In this document: one piece after another, positions 38,261-45,688 of the stretch
Layout: every line of letters starts with the position of its first letter
Numbering within the stretch: the first letter of the stretch is position 1
Assembly (NCBI RefSeq): GCF_001687665.2
Contig: NZ_CP016543.2
Location: 1,426,001-1,490,000, forward strand
DNA length: 64,000 bases
Direction: 5' to 3'
Source of the DNA: Planococcus donghaensis
GTDB taxonomy: Bacteria > Bacillota > Bacilli > Bacillales_A > Planococcaceae
Made by a program: the position numbers and the translations under genes
The notes under the pieces: generated by a model
The model's database searches: none
What the model was told of the DNA's origin: nothing
The model's input: only the letters and a program-made list of their open reading frames with translations

Positions 38261-38293
38261 AAGGAGAGTGCATGATGTGCTCTCTTTTTTTTA
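38261..38293 (+). terminator. Terminator after the LtaS-type gene
   Basis: AGGAGAGTGCA pairs with TGTGCTCTCTT through several wobbles, loop TGA, then a run of eight T. Confidence 0.85.
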
Positions 38294-38298
38294 TGCAA

Positions 38299-38335
38299 TA
38301 AAAAAAGCCGATGCATAATGCATCAGCTTTTTTTA
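38299..38335. terminator. Bidirectional terminator
   Basis: AAAAAAGC-x-GATGCAT with its complement at 38318-38334 (one mismatch), A and T runs on both sides; serves the minus-strand gene at 38338. Confidence 0.85.
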
Positions 38336-38337
38336 AA

Positions 38338-38520
38338 CTAGTGTAAGCTTGGTGGATAACCGTGTGTAATAAGTGTTGCGATGGCAAACCCGCCAAAAAT
38401 CACAAAAGTTCCAAAGTTAAAAAGGAAACCTAGAACTTCTTTGTTTTTAAGCGTTTGTACAGTGCCGATTGCTGCAAGAATTGCAATAAGTCCAAAAATA
38501 ACTACTAACATCCAACTCAT
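38338..38520 (-). CDS. DUF2759 small membrane protein
   Basis: 60-residue protein with two hydrophobic helices (MLVVIFGLIAILAAIGT and FLFNFGTFVIFGGFAIATLI) joined by a short basic loop TLKNKE, ending HGYPPSLH. Layout and neighbourhood match B. subtilis YqgW (DUF2759). ATG 38520 follows AGGGAG at 8 nt; an earlier in-frame start at 38538 precedes that ribosome site. Function unknown. Confidence 0.8.
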   Translation of the reverse strand: MSWMLVVIFGLIAILAAIGTVQTLKNKEVLGFLFNFGTFVIFGGFAIATLITHGYPPSLH

Positions 38521-38571
38521 CGATGACACTCCCTTCAACTTAAACAGCCAGTGCCGCTTTGTTCTCTTTAT

Positions 38572-38600
38572 ATTGTAAAGATATTCCGCTGTTTTGTCGA
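38572..38600 (-). promoter_or_regulatory. Promoter of the DUF2759 gene
   Basis: Minus strand: TCGACA (38600-38595), 17-nt spacer, TACAAT (38577-38572). Confidence 0.7.
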
Positions 38601-38620
38601 GGACAAAAAGTGTCAGTATC

Positions 38621-38652
38621 TTGACAGTCTGCTAGGGTCTGCATGTTATAAT
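38621..38652 (+). promoter_or_regulatory. Promoter candidate of the MBL-fold gene
   Basis: Perfect TTGACA (38621-38626) and extended -10 TGTTATAAT (TATAAT at 38647-38652), but with a 20-nt spacer. The extended -10 may be what matters. Confidence 0.55.
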
Positions 38653-38670
38653 CGGAAAGAGGTGAAAGAG

Positions 38671-39315
38671 ATGTTAAAAATCGATCAACTAGAGTTAGGT
38701 CCTATTCAAACAAATTGTTACATCATTTCGGATGATCAAAAAAACTGTTTAATTTTTGATCCAGGTGAAGAAAGTGCAAAGATAGAAGCAGTGGTGAAAA
38801 AGAAAAATTTAAAGCCACTTGCGATTTTATTAACGCATGCGCATTTTGATCATATCGGTGCAGTCGATGACATAAGAGAACGTTATACTGTCCCTGTATA
38901 TTTGCATCACTTAGAAAAAGACTGGTTAAACCGCCCGAACTTAAATGGTTCAGGAAAATATCCATCATTACCAGATTATCGTATGAAAGATGCGGATGTT
39001 TTGTTAATTGATGAAAAGACTTTGGAGATTGGATCTTTCAAAATGGATATTTTTCACACACCAGGACATTCGCCAGGGAGTGTGAGTTATTCGTTTGGGA
39101 AGGAAGGTTTTGCGATTGTCGGGGATGTTATTTTCCGAGGAAGTATCGGTCGTACCGATTTGATCGATGGTTCTGAGAAAAGGCTTCTGCAGTCTATTGA
39201 AGAGTCCATATTGCCGCTTCCTGAGCACATGATTCTGTATCCAGGACATGGCCCTGAAACAACACCAGCGCAAGAACTAAACAGCAATCCATTTTTAAAG
39301 GCTTTTAAACAGTAA
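38671..39315 (+). CDS. yqgX: MBL-fold metallo-hydrolase (YqgX, glyoxalase II-like)
   Basis: Metallo-beta-lactamase fold hydrolase. The dinuclear metal motif THAHFDHIGA (HxHxDH) is intact, with later ligands in HTPGHSPGS and YPGHGPET. 214 aa, the short YqgX/YcbL class; B. subtilis YqgX is linked to bacillithiol-dependent methylglyoxal metabolism only by inference. ATG 38671 follows AAGAGGTG; the open frame to 38551 covers the promoter and is rejected. Confidence 0.88.
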   Translation: MLKIDQLELGPIQTNCYIISDDQKNCLIFDPGEESAKIEAVVKKKNLKPLAILLTHAHFDHIGAVDDIRERYTVPVYLHHLEKDWLNRPNLNGSGKYPSLPDYRMKDADVLLIDEKTLEIGSFKMDIFHTPGHSPGSVSYSFGKEGFAIVGDVIFRGSIGRTDLIDGSEKRLLQSIEESILPLPEHMILYPGHGPETTPAQELNSNPFLKAFKQ

Positions 39316-39330
39316 GAACGTGATAGCAAT

Positions 39331-39372
39331 AAAACAAACGGTGTAGCGGATTTCCGCTACACCGTTTGTTTT
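39331..39372. terminator. Bidirectional terminator with perfect 20-bp stem
   Basis: Arms 39331-39350 and 39353-39372 are exact reverse complements, with only two bases between, rich in A/T at the base. It lies between convergent genes. Confidence 0.95.
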
Positions 39373-39385
39373 TTATTCGCATTGA

Positions 39386-39628
39386 TTAATGTCCAGCACC
39401 AGGAACGTGGATGAACGTAGAGTAATAAGTGAAGCCTACAAAGAAAACTGTTAAGTAGGCGCCAAAAATATACAAATACATGCGTTCAGAAATATTTAAA
39501 AATCCAAGAAGAACAAAAAATCCGGTGTTAGCGACCATTAATAATGATACTTCAACCATATCGCCTACATAAAAGAGAACTGCAAATATTCCAGTCCACC
39601 ATCCCATTAATTTGAACATATTATTCAT
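39386..39628 (-). CDS. DUF2626 small membrane protein
   Basis: 80-residue protein with three hydrophobic helices (LMGWWTGIFAVLFYVGDM, LLMVANTGFFVLLGFL, YIFGAYLTVFFVGFTYY) and a His-containing tail VPGAGH. It matches the YqgY (DUF2626) pattern and place before comGA. ATG 39628 follows AAAGGAGGG; the longer in-frame start at 39649 precedes it. Function unknown. Confidence 0.8.
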   Translation of the reverse strand: MNNMFKLMGWWTGIFAVLFYVGDMVEVSLLMVANTGFFVLLGFLNISERMYLYIFGAYLTVFFVGFTYYSTFIHVPGAGH

Positions 39629-39669
39629 GGGTAATCCCTCCTTTGCCACAACACAATAATCTCTTGTTC

Positions 39670-39699
39670 ATTATATAGGAAACAGAGTGAATGTGTAAA
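39670..39699 (-). promoter_or_regulatory. Promoter of the DUF2626 gene
   Basis: Minus strand: TTTACA (39699-39694), 18-nt spacer, TATAAT (39675-39670). Confidence 0.75.
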
Positions 39700-39837
39700 C
39701 AACGAGTTGGTCTTTCTTTGTGACAAACAGGTGTACGATAAAAAAGCCGAATAGACGCTATAGTTCATTACAAAATTACTAGTCGGTGAAAAATAGCATA
39801 CCGATCAAATTTCAGATTTGGCTTGATATTGACGGTC

Positions 39838-39890
39838 AAAAAATTATTTTGGCAAAAAATATTTCTTTCTTAAAAAGAGCTAGCTATACT
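39838..39890 (+). promoter_or_regulatory. comG promoter region with ComK-like AT box
   Basis: AAAA-N5-TTTT at 39838-39850 is a perfect ComK AT box. A second partial AT box lies at about 39855-39868. TATACT at 39885-39890 is a likely -10, with a poor -35. In Bacillus the comG operon is activated by ComK. Confidence 0.5.
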
Positions 39891-39940
39891 AGGGAGGAAC
39901 AAAGAGGCGGCCTTTGTTCAAGTCGAAACTGGAGGTGGAT

Positions 39941-40984
39941 ATGCAATCAATTATTGAGCGCCGCTGTGTGGACCTCTTACATGATGCGGCAGAAAATGGC
40001 ACAACAGACATCCACATCAAACCCGAACCATCCTGCTATACCGTTGCTTATCGCTCGTTCCAAAACTTGCGACAAGTAAAACAACTCCCCTTTGATCTAG
40101 GTGATCGCATGATTGCTTATTTCAAATACCTATCCCTTTTAGACACGAGTGAAAAGCGAAAACCGCAAACCGGTTCTTTTCAACTTACCATCAACAACTT
40201 ATCCCATTATTTTCGAATTTCAACTTTGCCTTCCGTATTAACGAAAGAAAGCATGGTCATCCGAATTATGCCGGATGATACTGCACAATCCATTTATCAA
40301 TTGGCAGCGTTTCGTGACTCGGCCCGGCTTTTGGAAAAATTGTCTGAAGCGTCTCAAGGACTTATTTTATTGACGGGTCCTACAGGCTGTGGCAAGTCGA
40401 CAACTTTGTATTCGCTGTTAAAGCATTGTTCGGAAAAGTTAAACCGAAACATTATTACGCTTGAAGATCCTGTAGAGCGTAAAAACCAATCCATCTTGCA
40501 AATTCAAGTAAATGAAAAAGCGGGACTCAGTTATGCTACAGGGCTACAAGCGATTTTGCGACACGATCCGGATATTATCATGATCGGCGAAATTCGGGAT
40601 GCAGAAACAGCTCAAATCGCTGTGCGTGCCGCATTGACCGGACATTTAGTATTTTCCACGATACATGCTAGGCATTCTGTTGGCTGTTTGCATCGCTTAA
40701 ATGATTTAGGCGTCTCTTTTGAAGACATGTCCCAAACTTTAGTAGCCATTTCTGCGCAAAAAATTATTCCGCTGTTTTTAGATGTTGAGCAAAAACAGGC
40801 TAGCCACCGCGCGCTATATGAAATTCTTGACGGTGAACGTTTAGTTGATGCGCTACAGTCCGCTCATCAGAAAAAAATATACACATTGCCAAGTCATTTG
40901 TCTTTTGCTGGTCAAGTTCGAGAAGGAGTGAAAATCGGTGCGATTGAGCCTTCCTATACGTACAGACAAGATCCGTCTTCGTGA
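39941..40984 (+). CDS. comGA: Competence pilus ATPase ComGA
   Basis: GspE/PilB-type traffic ATPase that drives assembly of the DNA-uptake pseudopilus at the cytoplasmic membrane. Walker A GPTGCGKSTT at about residue 145, the Asp box LEDPVE, Walker B-type MIGEIRDAETA and the His box STIHA are present. ATG 39941 follows GGAGG; the open frame extends upstream to 39914 without a ribosome site. 347 aa. First gene of comGA-GG. Confidence 0.95.
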   Translation: MQSIIERRCVDLLHDAAENGTTDIHIKPEPSCYTVAYRSFQNLRQVKQLPFDLGDRMIAYFKYLSLLDTSEKRKPQTGSFQLTINNLSHYFRISTLPSVLTKESMVIRIMPDDTAQSIYQLAAFRDSARLLEKLSEASQGLILLTGPTGCGKSTTLYSLLKHCSEKLNRNIITLEDPVERKNQSILQIQVNEKAGLSYATGLQAILRHDPDIIMIGEIRDAETAQIAVRAALTGHLVFSTIHARHSVGCLHRLNDLGVSFEDMSQTLVAISAQKIIPLFLDVEQKQASHRALYEILDGERLVDALQSAHQKKIYTLPSHLSFAGQVREGVKIGAIEPSYTYRQDPSS

Positions 40985-41981
40985 CCGTGAACAATTTCTG
41001 ACGCGCTTAGCGGTGTTGATGAAAGAAGGTTATTTATTGCCAGTGGCGTTGAATTTATTATTACCAATGCATACATCGAAGCTAGAAGTAGCTTTGGTTG
41101 GCATCACGGCTATTTTAAAAGAAGGAGGCAATGCAGCGGAAATCCTGAAGTTTTTAGGGTTTAAAGAGCATGTGTTATTTCCGGTTGAAATTGCTGAATC
41201 TCACGGCAGATTGGCAGAATCGATTGATAGCATTGGCAACAGTTTTGCGCGGACCGAACGCGTGCAAAAAAAATTAAAGAATATATTGATATACCCAGTT
41301 TCTTTGTTAATTTTCACTTCCATCTTATTTTTGTTTTTTCGCACAAGCTATGTGCCGAATTTAACGGAAATGATGAATTCGATGCAAAGCGGAGAAGAAA
41401 CTTCCGGGGTGCCAGCTTATTTATTGAGTTTGCCAGATTTTTTTATCGCAATTTTTGCAAGTGTCGCCTTGTCGGTATTTGTATTCGGTCAGTTATTAAA
41501 ACAACAAGCAGTCGAGCGACAAATCACGTGGCTTTTATCAATTCCAATTATTCGCCGTTTTATGAAACTATACTGGTCGCATTTATTGGCGCGTGAACTT
41601 GGTACTTTGTTGCATAGTGGTATCTCGATGCAAGAGTCACTCGATTTGTTGCAACGCCAAAACTATCATAAAACGATTCAGTTTATGGCGCGAATGTCTC
41701 ACGAAGAATTGATGATGGGCCAAAGTTTTTCTAGGTCACTCGAACATGTTGCGTTTGTCTCTAAAGACATGCCAGCTTTTGTGCAACACGGGGAAATGAC
41801 AGGGTATTTAGGCAAAGAGCTCATTCTGTATAGTGAAGTATTAATGGAGCAAATTGAACAGCAAACGCAGCAATTGCTTCGCATTATCCAACCCAGCTTT
41901 TTTATCATCATTGCCATTTGCATTATCGGTGCTTATTTAGCGATTTTAATGCCGATGTATAACTTGGTCCATACCATTTGA
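40938..41981 (+). CDS. comGB: Competence platform protein ComGB
   Basis: Polytopic inner-membrane platform (T2SS F domain) on which the ATPase acts to polymerise pseudopilin. Two T2SSF repeats and three hydrophobic helices (near residues 115-135, 165-185 and the C-terminus AICIIGAYLAILMPMY) are visible. Start GTG 40938 lies 47 nt inside comGA, behind AAGGAG with 9-nt spacing. 347 aa, normal. Confidence 0.92.
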   Translation: MRLSLPIRTDKIRLRDREQFLTRLAVLMKEGYLLPVALNLLLPMHTSKLEVALVGITAILKEGGNAAEILKFLGFKEHVLFPVEIAESHGRLAESIDSIGNSFARTERVQKKLKNILIYPVSLLIFTSILFLFFRTSYVPNLTEMMNSMQSGEETSGVPAYLLSLPDFFIAIFASVALSVFVFGQLLKQQAVERQITWLLSIPIIRRFMKLYWSHLLARELGTLLHSGISMQESLDLLQRQNYHKTIQFMARMSHEELMMGQSFSRSLEHVAFVSKDMPAFVQHGEMTGYLGKELILYSEVLMEQIEQQTQQLLRIIQPSFFIIIAICIIGAYLAILMPMYNLVHTI

Positions 41982-41992
41982 GGAGGAAGAAT

Positions 41993-42307
41993 ATGCGCTT
42001 ATTAAAAAATCAAAGAGGATTTACATTAATCGAAATGCTAATTGTTATGTTAATTATTACTGTGTTAATTGCGATTGCCATACCGAATGTGACAAAGCAA
42101 TCTTCTGCGGTTGAAGAAAAAGGATGTAAAGCATTTGTTCAAATGGTTCAAGGGCAAGTCGAGTCCTACCGGATGGATTTTAAAGCTCTACCTACAATTG
42201 AAAATCTTACAACTGAAGGTTATTTAAAGACAGGTGAAACAAACTGTCCAAATGGGGATACAGTGACCATTTCGCCTACCGGAGTCGTTAGTTCTGCTAA
42301 ACCTTAA
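41993..42307 (+). CDS. comGC: Major competence pseudopilin ComGC
   Basis: Main subunit of the transformation pilus. Short basic leader MRLLKNQRG, then the ComC peptidase site G|FTLIE with Glu at +5 and a hydrophobic helix of about 20 residues. Two Cys in the mature part (EKGCKAF and ETNCPNG) may form the stabilising disulfide. ATG 41993 follows AGGAGG. 104 aa, typical. Confidence 0.94.
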   Translation: MRLLKNQRGFTLIEMLIVMLIITVLIAIAIPNVTKQSSAVEEKGCKAFVQMVQGQVESYRMDFKALPTIENLTTEGYLKTGETNCPNGDTVTISPTGVVSSAKP

Positions 42308-42731
42308 CGAAAAAGGATTTACTTTGTTGGAAATGTTACTAGTACTGGTTGTACTAGTAACAATTTCCGCCATTTCAATCTCAGGCTCTCGTTCTTTCAC
42401 GGTACAAAAAGAAGAGCAACGCTTTTTTGAAGTTCTTCAGCAAGATATTTATTTTGCACAAAGTCAAAGCTACTCGTTAAAAAAGGCTGCAAAAGTAGTG
42501 TTTCGAGAAAGTAAAGGAACCTACGAAGTCTTTACAGATCTTCAATCAGTAGCTGTTTCTCGTAAACTGCCGCAATCGATTCAATTGAAAAAAACGAGTA
42601 ACTTAACTGGAATTTATTTTAATGAGAACGGGACTGTTGTCCAGTCGGGTACTCTCCGGTTTTCGACATCAAGTGGCGAAAAAACCTTAGTTGTGCACCT
42701 CGGCGGAGGGAGAGTGGTGTTTTCTGAATGA
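42294..42731 (+). CDS. comGD: Minor pseudopilin ComGD (apparent CTG start)
   Basis: Minor pilin-like subunit. The processing motif EKG|FTLLE, followed by a hydrophobic stretch, is encoded at 42309-42332, upstream of the first ATG/GTG/TTG codon in the frame (TTG 42324). Between the in-frame TGA at 42264 and the motif there is no conventional start. CTG 42294 lies 9 nt after GGAG (42281-42284) and would give the leader MLNLNEKG. The start is therefore inferred and overlaps comGC by 14 nt. Mature domain about 137 residues. Confidence 0.8.
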   Translation: MLNLNEKGFTLLEMLLVLVVLVTISAISISGSRSFTVQKEEQRFFEVLQQDIYFAQSQSYSLKKAAKVVFRESKGTYEVFTDLQSVAVSRKLPQSIQLKKTSNLTGIYFNENGTVVQSGTLRFSTSSGEKTLVVHLGGGRVVFSE

Positions 42732-43020
42732 GCGAGGCATATCTTGGGCAGAGACGATGGTGAGTTTATTGATGGTGTTTATTTTGTTTGGCAGTTTATT
42801 GCCCGTGATGATCGGCATTCAGCATAGCCTTCATGTTAAAAAAGAACGAGTTAGCGCATTTGAAACTTTGCACGAAGCAGCAAGAGAAATAAGTGCTACT
42901 GGAAATCTGCAAGGTCAGCGAACGGTTAATAATATTTTATATAGTTGGAAAATGGAAGAGCAGCTTTGTGTTGACTATGTGGATTATAAAGAACAACGGC
43001 GACGTATATGCATCGACTAA
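42724..43020 (+). CDS. comGE: Minor pseudopilin ComGE (start uncertain, CTG or GTG)
   Basis: Minor pilin-like subunit with processing motif NERG|ISWAETM, resembling B. subtilis ComGE (GFSTIETM), and a hydrophobic helix. CTG 42724 would give leader MNERG and lies 9 nt after the GGAGGGAGAG tract (42705-42714). The only conventional upstream start, GTG 42691, gives a 16-residue leader without a ribosome site. It overlaps comGD by 8 nt. Confidence 0.7.
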   Translation: MNERGISWAETMVSLLMVFILFGSLLPVMIGIQHSLHVKKERVSAFETLHEAAREISATGNLQGQRTVNNILYSWKMEEQLCVDYVDYKEQRRRICID

Positions 43021-43451
43021 GACGGCTAGATGAAAAAGGTTTTTCTTTTTTAACATCAATTTTTGATTTGATGGTGTTGATGATGTTACTGCCTTTAATT
43101 GTCGTGTTTTTTAGTTTTGCGATTCAATTTAACCAAGACGTAGATCCGCACCGGGCAGAGTGGCAATTATTCGTCATCGATTTACAGAGTTACTTACACC
43201 GCAGTGACTCGATCGAAGTTATTAATGGAGGAAGCGGGATTCGGATTGTTCAACGAGGAGAAGAATTTGATATTGAACTATATGCAAATATGATGCGCAA
43301 GCAAAAAAGCCAGAAAGGACATGAAGTGATGTTAACTCGTGTAAGTCAGTGTAGTTTTTCGTTAGATGGCAACAAAGTGAAAATCAGAACCAAATTTTCT
43401 ACAGGTAATTTAGAAGAGGCCGAGTATGTTTTTACGAAACCATCTGGATGA
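43008..43451 (+). CDS. comGF: Minor pseudopilin ComGF
   Basis: Minor pilin-like protein. The leader MHRLRRLDEKG is followed by FSFLTSIFDLMVLMMLLPLI; the usual +5 Glu is replaced by Thr, as tolerated in some ComGF proteins. The remaining 110 residues form the extracytoplasmic domain. ATG 43008 overlaps comGE by 13 nt. Assignment rests on position and the pilin-like N-terminus. Confidence 0.82.
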   Translation: MHRLRRLDEKGFSFLTSIFDLMVLMMLLPLIVVFFSFAIQFNQDVDPHRAEWQLFVIDLQSYLHRSDSIEVINGGSGIRIVQRGEEFDIELYANMMRKQKSQKGHEVMLTRVSQCSFSLDGNKVKIRTKFSTGNLEEAEYVFTKPSG

Positions 43452-43617
43452 AAAAGGGGCCATTTATCCGATCACTATTGTGTTTTTTATGTCCGCTCTC
43501 CTAATGCTATCTCACTCTTTGATGCTTTATTCGATTCAATATAAAACGTATGATGGTTTGGAAAATACGCATAGACATGCTACGATACTATTACTGATAG
43601 AAATAGAGCAAAAATAA
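43426..43617 (+). CDS. comGG: ComGG-like protein, short
   Basis: Seventh comG product, 63 residues: leader MFLRNHLDEKG, then AIYPITIVFFMSALLMLSHSLML, comparable to the GFIYPAVLFVSALVL of B. subtilis ComGG, and a short tail. The B. subtilis protein is about 124 residues, so half of the extracytoplasmic domain is missing. AGAGG precedes the ATG; it overlaps comGF by 26 nt. Either a naturally short form or a truncated gene. Confidence 0.7.
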   Translation: MFLRNHLDEKGAIYPITIVFFMSALLMLSHSLMLYSIQYKTYDGLENTHRHATILLLIEIEQK

Positions 43618-43650
43618 ATACCTGAGTAGAGGTAAGTATCGGGTGGTAGG

Positions 43651-44178
43651 ATGAACAGAATATATTTGATCGGATTCATGGGCTGCGGAAAAAGCGCGGT
43701 CGGCAGAAGGTTAAGCTTTCTACTGAAACTGCCCTTCTATGACATGGACAAAGAAATTGTTCGTCAGACAGGGAAGACGATTCCTGAAATTTTTGAGCAG
43801 CATGGCGAAAAATATTTTAGAGATCTAGAAACGCAGTTTTTGCAAAATTTTAAAAATGATTATTGCATCATCTCCACAGGCGGTGGTGCTACCATGCGGA
43901 AAGAAAATCAGAAAATCATGAGAAATACCGGATTGGTGATGTTTTTAGATGCGCCTTTCCGCGAAATTTGGCGACGGATTCACCGGGATCCCAATCGTCC
44001 AATAGTCCGTCAATCGACTCGTGAAGAAATTGAAGCGTTGCATAAAGCACGCTACCGGGGTTATAAACAAACTGCCCATATTACGATTCGTACTGAATTC
44101 CGTACTTTACGGCAAATTACACAATATGCGGCGTTTCAAGTGAATCGTCTAAAAAGCGAACGTTTCGATTTAAATTAA
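43651..44178 (+). CDS. aroK: Shikimate kinase
   Basis: Phosphorylates shikimate at the 3-OH in aromatic amino-acid synthesis. P-loop GFMGCGKSAVGRRL (residues 8-21), substrate residues in DMDKEI and FRDLE, STGGGA, and the LID-type RPIV segment are present. 175 aa. It lies 33 nt after comGG; aroK beside comG is common in Bacillales. Its terminator begins within the last codons. Confidence 0.94.
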   Translation: MNRIYLIGFMGCGKSAVGRRLSFLLKLPFYDMDKEIVRQTGKTIPEIFEQHGEKYFRDLETQFLQNFKNDYCIISTGGGATMRKENQKIMRNTGLVMFLDAPFREIWRRIHRDPNRPIVRQSTREEIEALHKARYRGYKQTAHITIRTEFRTLRQITQYAAFQVNRLKSERFDLN

Positions 44179-44197
44179 TCGATTCGTTCGCTTTTTG
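44151..44197 (+). terminator. Terminator after comG-aroK
   Basis: AAAAAGCGAACG (44151-44162) pairs with CGTTCGCTTTTT (44185-44196), with an inner AATCGA-type stem. The left arm is within aroK. Confidence 0.88.
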
Positions 44198-44311
44198 TGC
44201 TGTTAAAGAAAAAAGATTGCGCTTCCGTGAGAACAATGTTAGGATATATTCAAAGTTATACTATTCTGTATAACGGATTGGACCAATCAATCTTGATTTG
44301 GGCGGATGATT

Positions 44312-44476
44312 GTACGAGGAGAGAATGCGAAAGCGTCGCCGAAGGAGCAAATAACAAAAGTTATGAATCTCTCAGGCAAAAAGACTCGTACAGGACGCAT
44401 CTCTGGAGAATGCTGCATGTCAGCTACCAACGAGGAAAGCCATCATTTTGGTAAACTTTCAGGTTCCAGGACAGAG
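44312..44476 (+). promoter_or_regulatory. Tandem glycine riboswitch
   Basis: Two glycine aptamers in tandem. Aptamer 1: P1 GTACGAG (44312-44318) with CTCGTAC (44385-44391), core GCCGAAGGAGCAA and CTCTCAGGCAAAA. Aptamer 2 (about 44396-44476): CTCTG (44401-44405) pairs with CAGAG (44472-44476), core ACCAACGAGGAAAGCC and TTTCAGG. The 382-nt gap 44179-44560 holds the aroK terminator, this element and its expression platform. No aptamer protein coding is supported. Confidence 0.95.
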
Positions 44477-44511
44477 ATTTCCCTTTAAAGGGAAATCTCT
44501 GTCCTTTTTTC
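44469..44511 (+). terminator. Riboswitch expression platform terminator
   Basis: Perfect 36-base palindrome (arms 44469-44486 and 44487-44504), begins GGACAGAGATTTCC, followed by TTTTTT. Its left arm shares CAGAG with aptamer 2 P1, so glycine binding should prevent the terminator and turn gcv on. Confidence 0.92.
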
Positions 44512-44560
44512 GTGCCCAGATAACGGGTCGAAAAGATTTGTAAAATGAGGAGGAAAATCA

Positions 44561-45661
44561 TTGGCACAGTTAAAGCGTACACCTCTTTTTGAAACCTATT
44601 CAAAATATGGTGGCAAAACAATTGATTTTGGTGGTTGGGAACTGCCTGTACAATTTTCAAGCATTAAAGAAGAACATGAAGCGGTCAGAACAAAAGCAGG
44701 ACTTTTTGATGTATCTCATATGGGTGAAATTTTTGTCACAGGAGCAGACAGTTTAAACTATCTCCAACACCTCGTCACAAATGATGTGTCCAAAATTCAA
44801 GATGGCCAAGCGCAATATACAGCGATGTGCTATGAAGATGGCGGCACTGTAGATGATCTTTTAGTTTATAAAATAGCAGATGAGCATTATTTGCTTGTAG
44901 TGAATGCATCCAATATCGAAAAAGATTTTGGGTGGATGGAAAAAGCAATAACTGGTGATGTCTCATTAGACAATGCATCTGAACGCTATGGCTTGTTGGC
45001 ATTACAAGGTCCATTGTCTGAACAAGTGCTTCAGCGCTTAACAGAAGAAGACCTTGCAACGATTAAACCTTTCCGTTTTAAAAACGACGTAGAAGTAGCT
45101 GGACAAAAAGTAATCTTATCGCGTACAGGTTACACGGGGGAAAGTGGCTTTGAAATTTACGCTGCACCTGAATCGTTAGTTACCTTATGGGAGAAAATTC
45201 TATCCGAAGGTGAGCCTGAAGGTATCTTGCCGGTAGGACTTGGAGCGCGTGATACATTACGCTTTGAAGCTTGTCTTGCTTTATACGGTCAAGAATTGTC
45301 AAAAGACATCACACCGCTTGAAGCGGGGATCAATTTTGTTGTGAAGTTAAAAAAAGAACAAGACTTTTTCGGCAAAAAAGCGTTAGCTACTCAAAAAGAA
45401 GAAGGCGTACCGCGCAAATTAGTAGGCATTGAAATGATCGACAAAGGCATACCGCGTCATGGCTATCCTGTTTATGCAGGAGACCAAAAAGTTGGGGAAG
45501 TAACAACAGGTACGCAATCGCCAACGCTCAAGAAAAATATCGGGTTGGCGTTAGTTTCAAGTGAATATGCGGAACTCGGAATTGAATTGGAAGTTGAAAT
45601 TCGCAACAAACGATTAAAAGCGAAAACAGTCGAAACACCATTTTATAAACGATCCAACTAA
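44561..45661 (+). CDS. gcvT: Glycine cleavage T protein (aminomethyltransferase)
   Basis: Transfers the aminomethyl group from lipoyl-H protein to tetrahydrofolate, giving 5,10-methylene-THF and ammonia. It shows the GcvT fold with [20 protein letters not shown], and the folate site Asp in [17 protein letters not shown] 44561 is the start, 7 nt after GAGGAGG. 366 aa. First gene after the glycine riboswitch. Confidence 0.95.
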   Translation: MAQLKRTPLFETYSKYGGKTIDFGGWELPVQFSSIKEEHEAVRTKAGLFDVSHMGEIFVTGADSLNYLQHLVTNDVSKIQDGQAQYTAMCYEDGGTVDDLLVYKIADEHYLLVVNASNIEKDFGWMEKAITGDVSLDNASERYGLLALQGPLSEQVLQRLTEEDLATIKPFRFKNDVEVAGQKVILSRTGYTGESGFEIYAAPESLVTLWEKILSEGEPEGILPVGLGARDTLRFEACLALYGQELSKDITPLEAGINFVVKLKKEQDFFGKKALATQKEEGVPRKLVGIEMIDKGIPRHGYPVYAGDQKVGEVTTGTQSPTLKKNIGLALVSSEYAELGIELEVEIRNKRLKAKTVETPFYKRSN

Positions 45662-45688
45662 TTTAACTTGAAAAGGGGACAGCACTCG

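Noticed and set aside
39786-40079. 97-aa open frame overlapping the comGA start
   Set aside because: It covers the comG promoter and reads comGA in the wrong frame.
44197-44488. Two open frames of 60-85 aa upstream of gcvT
   Set aside because: They lie across the glycine riboswitch aptamers, whose RNA structure explains the sequence.
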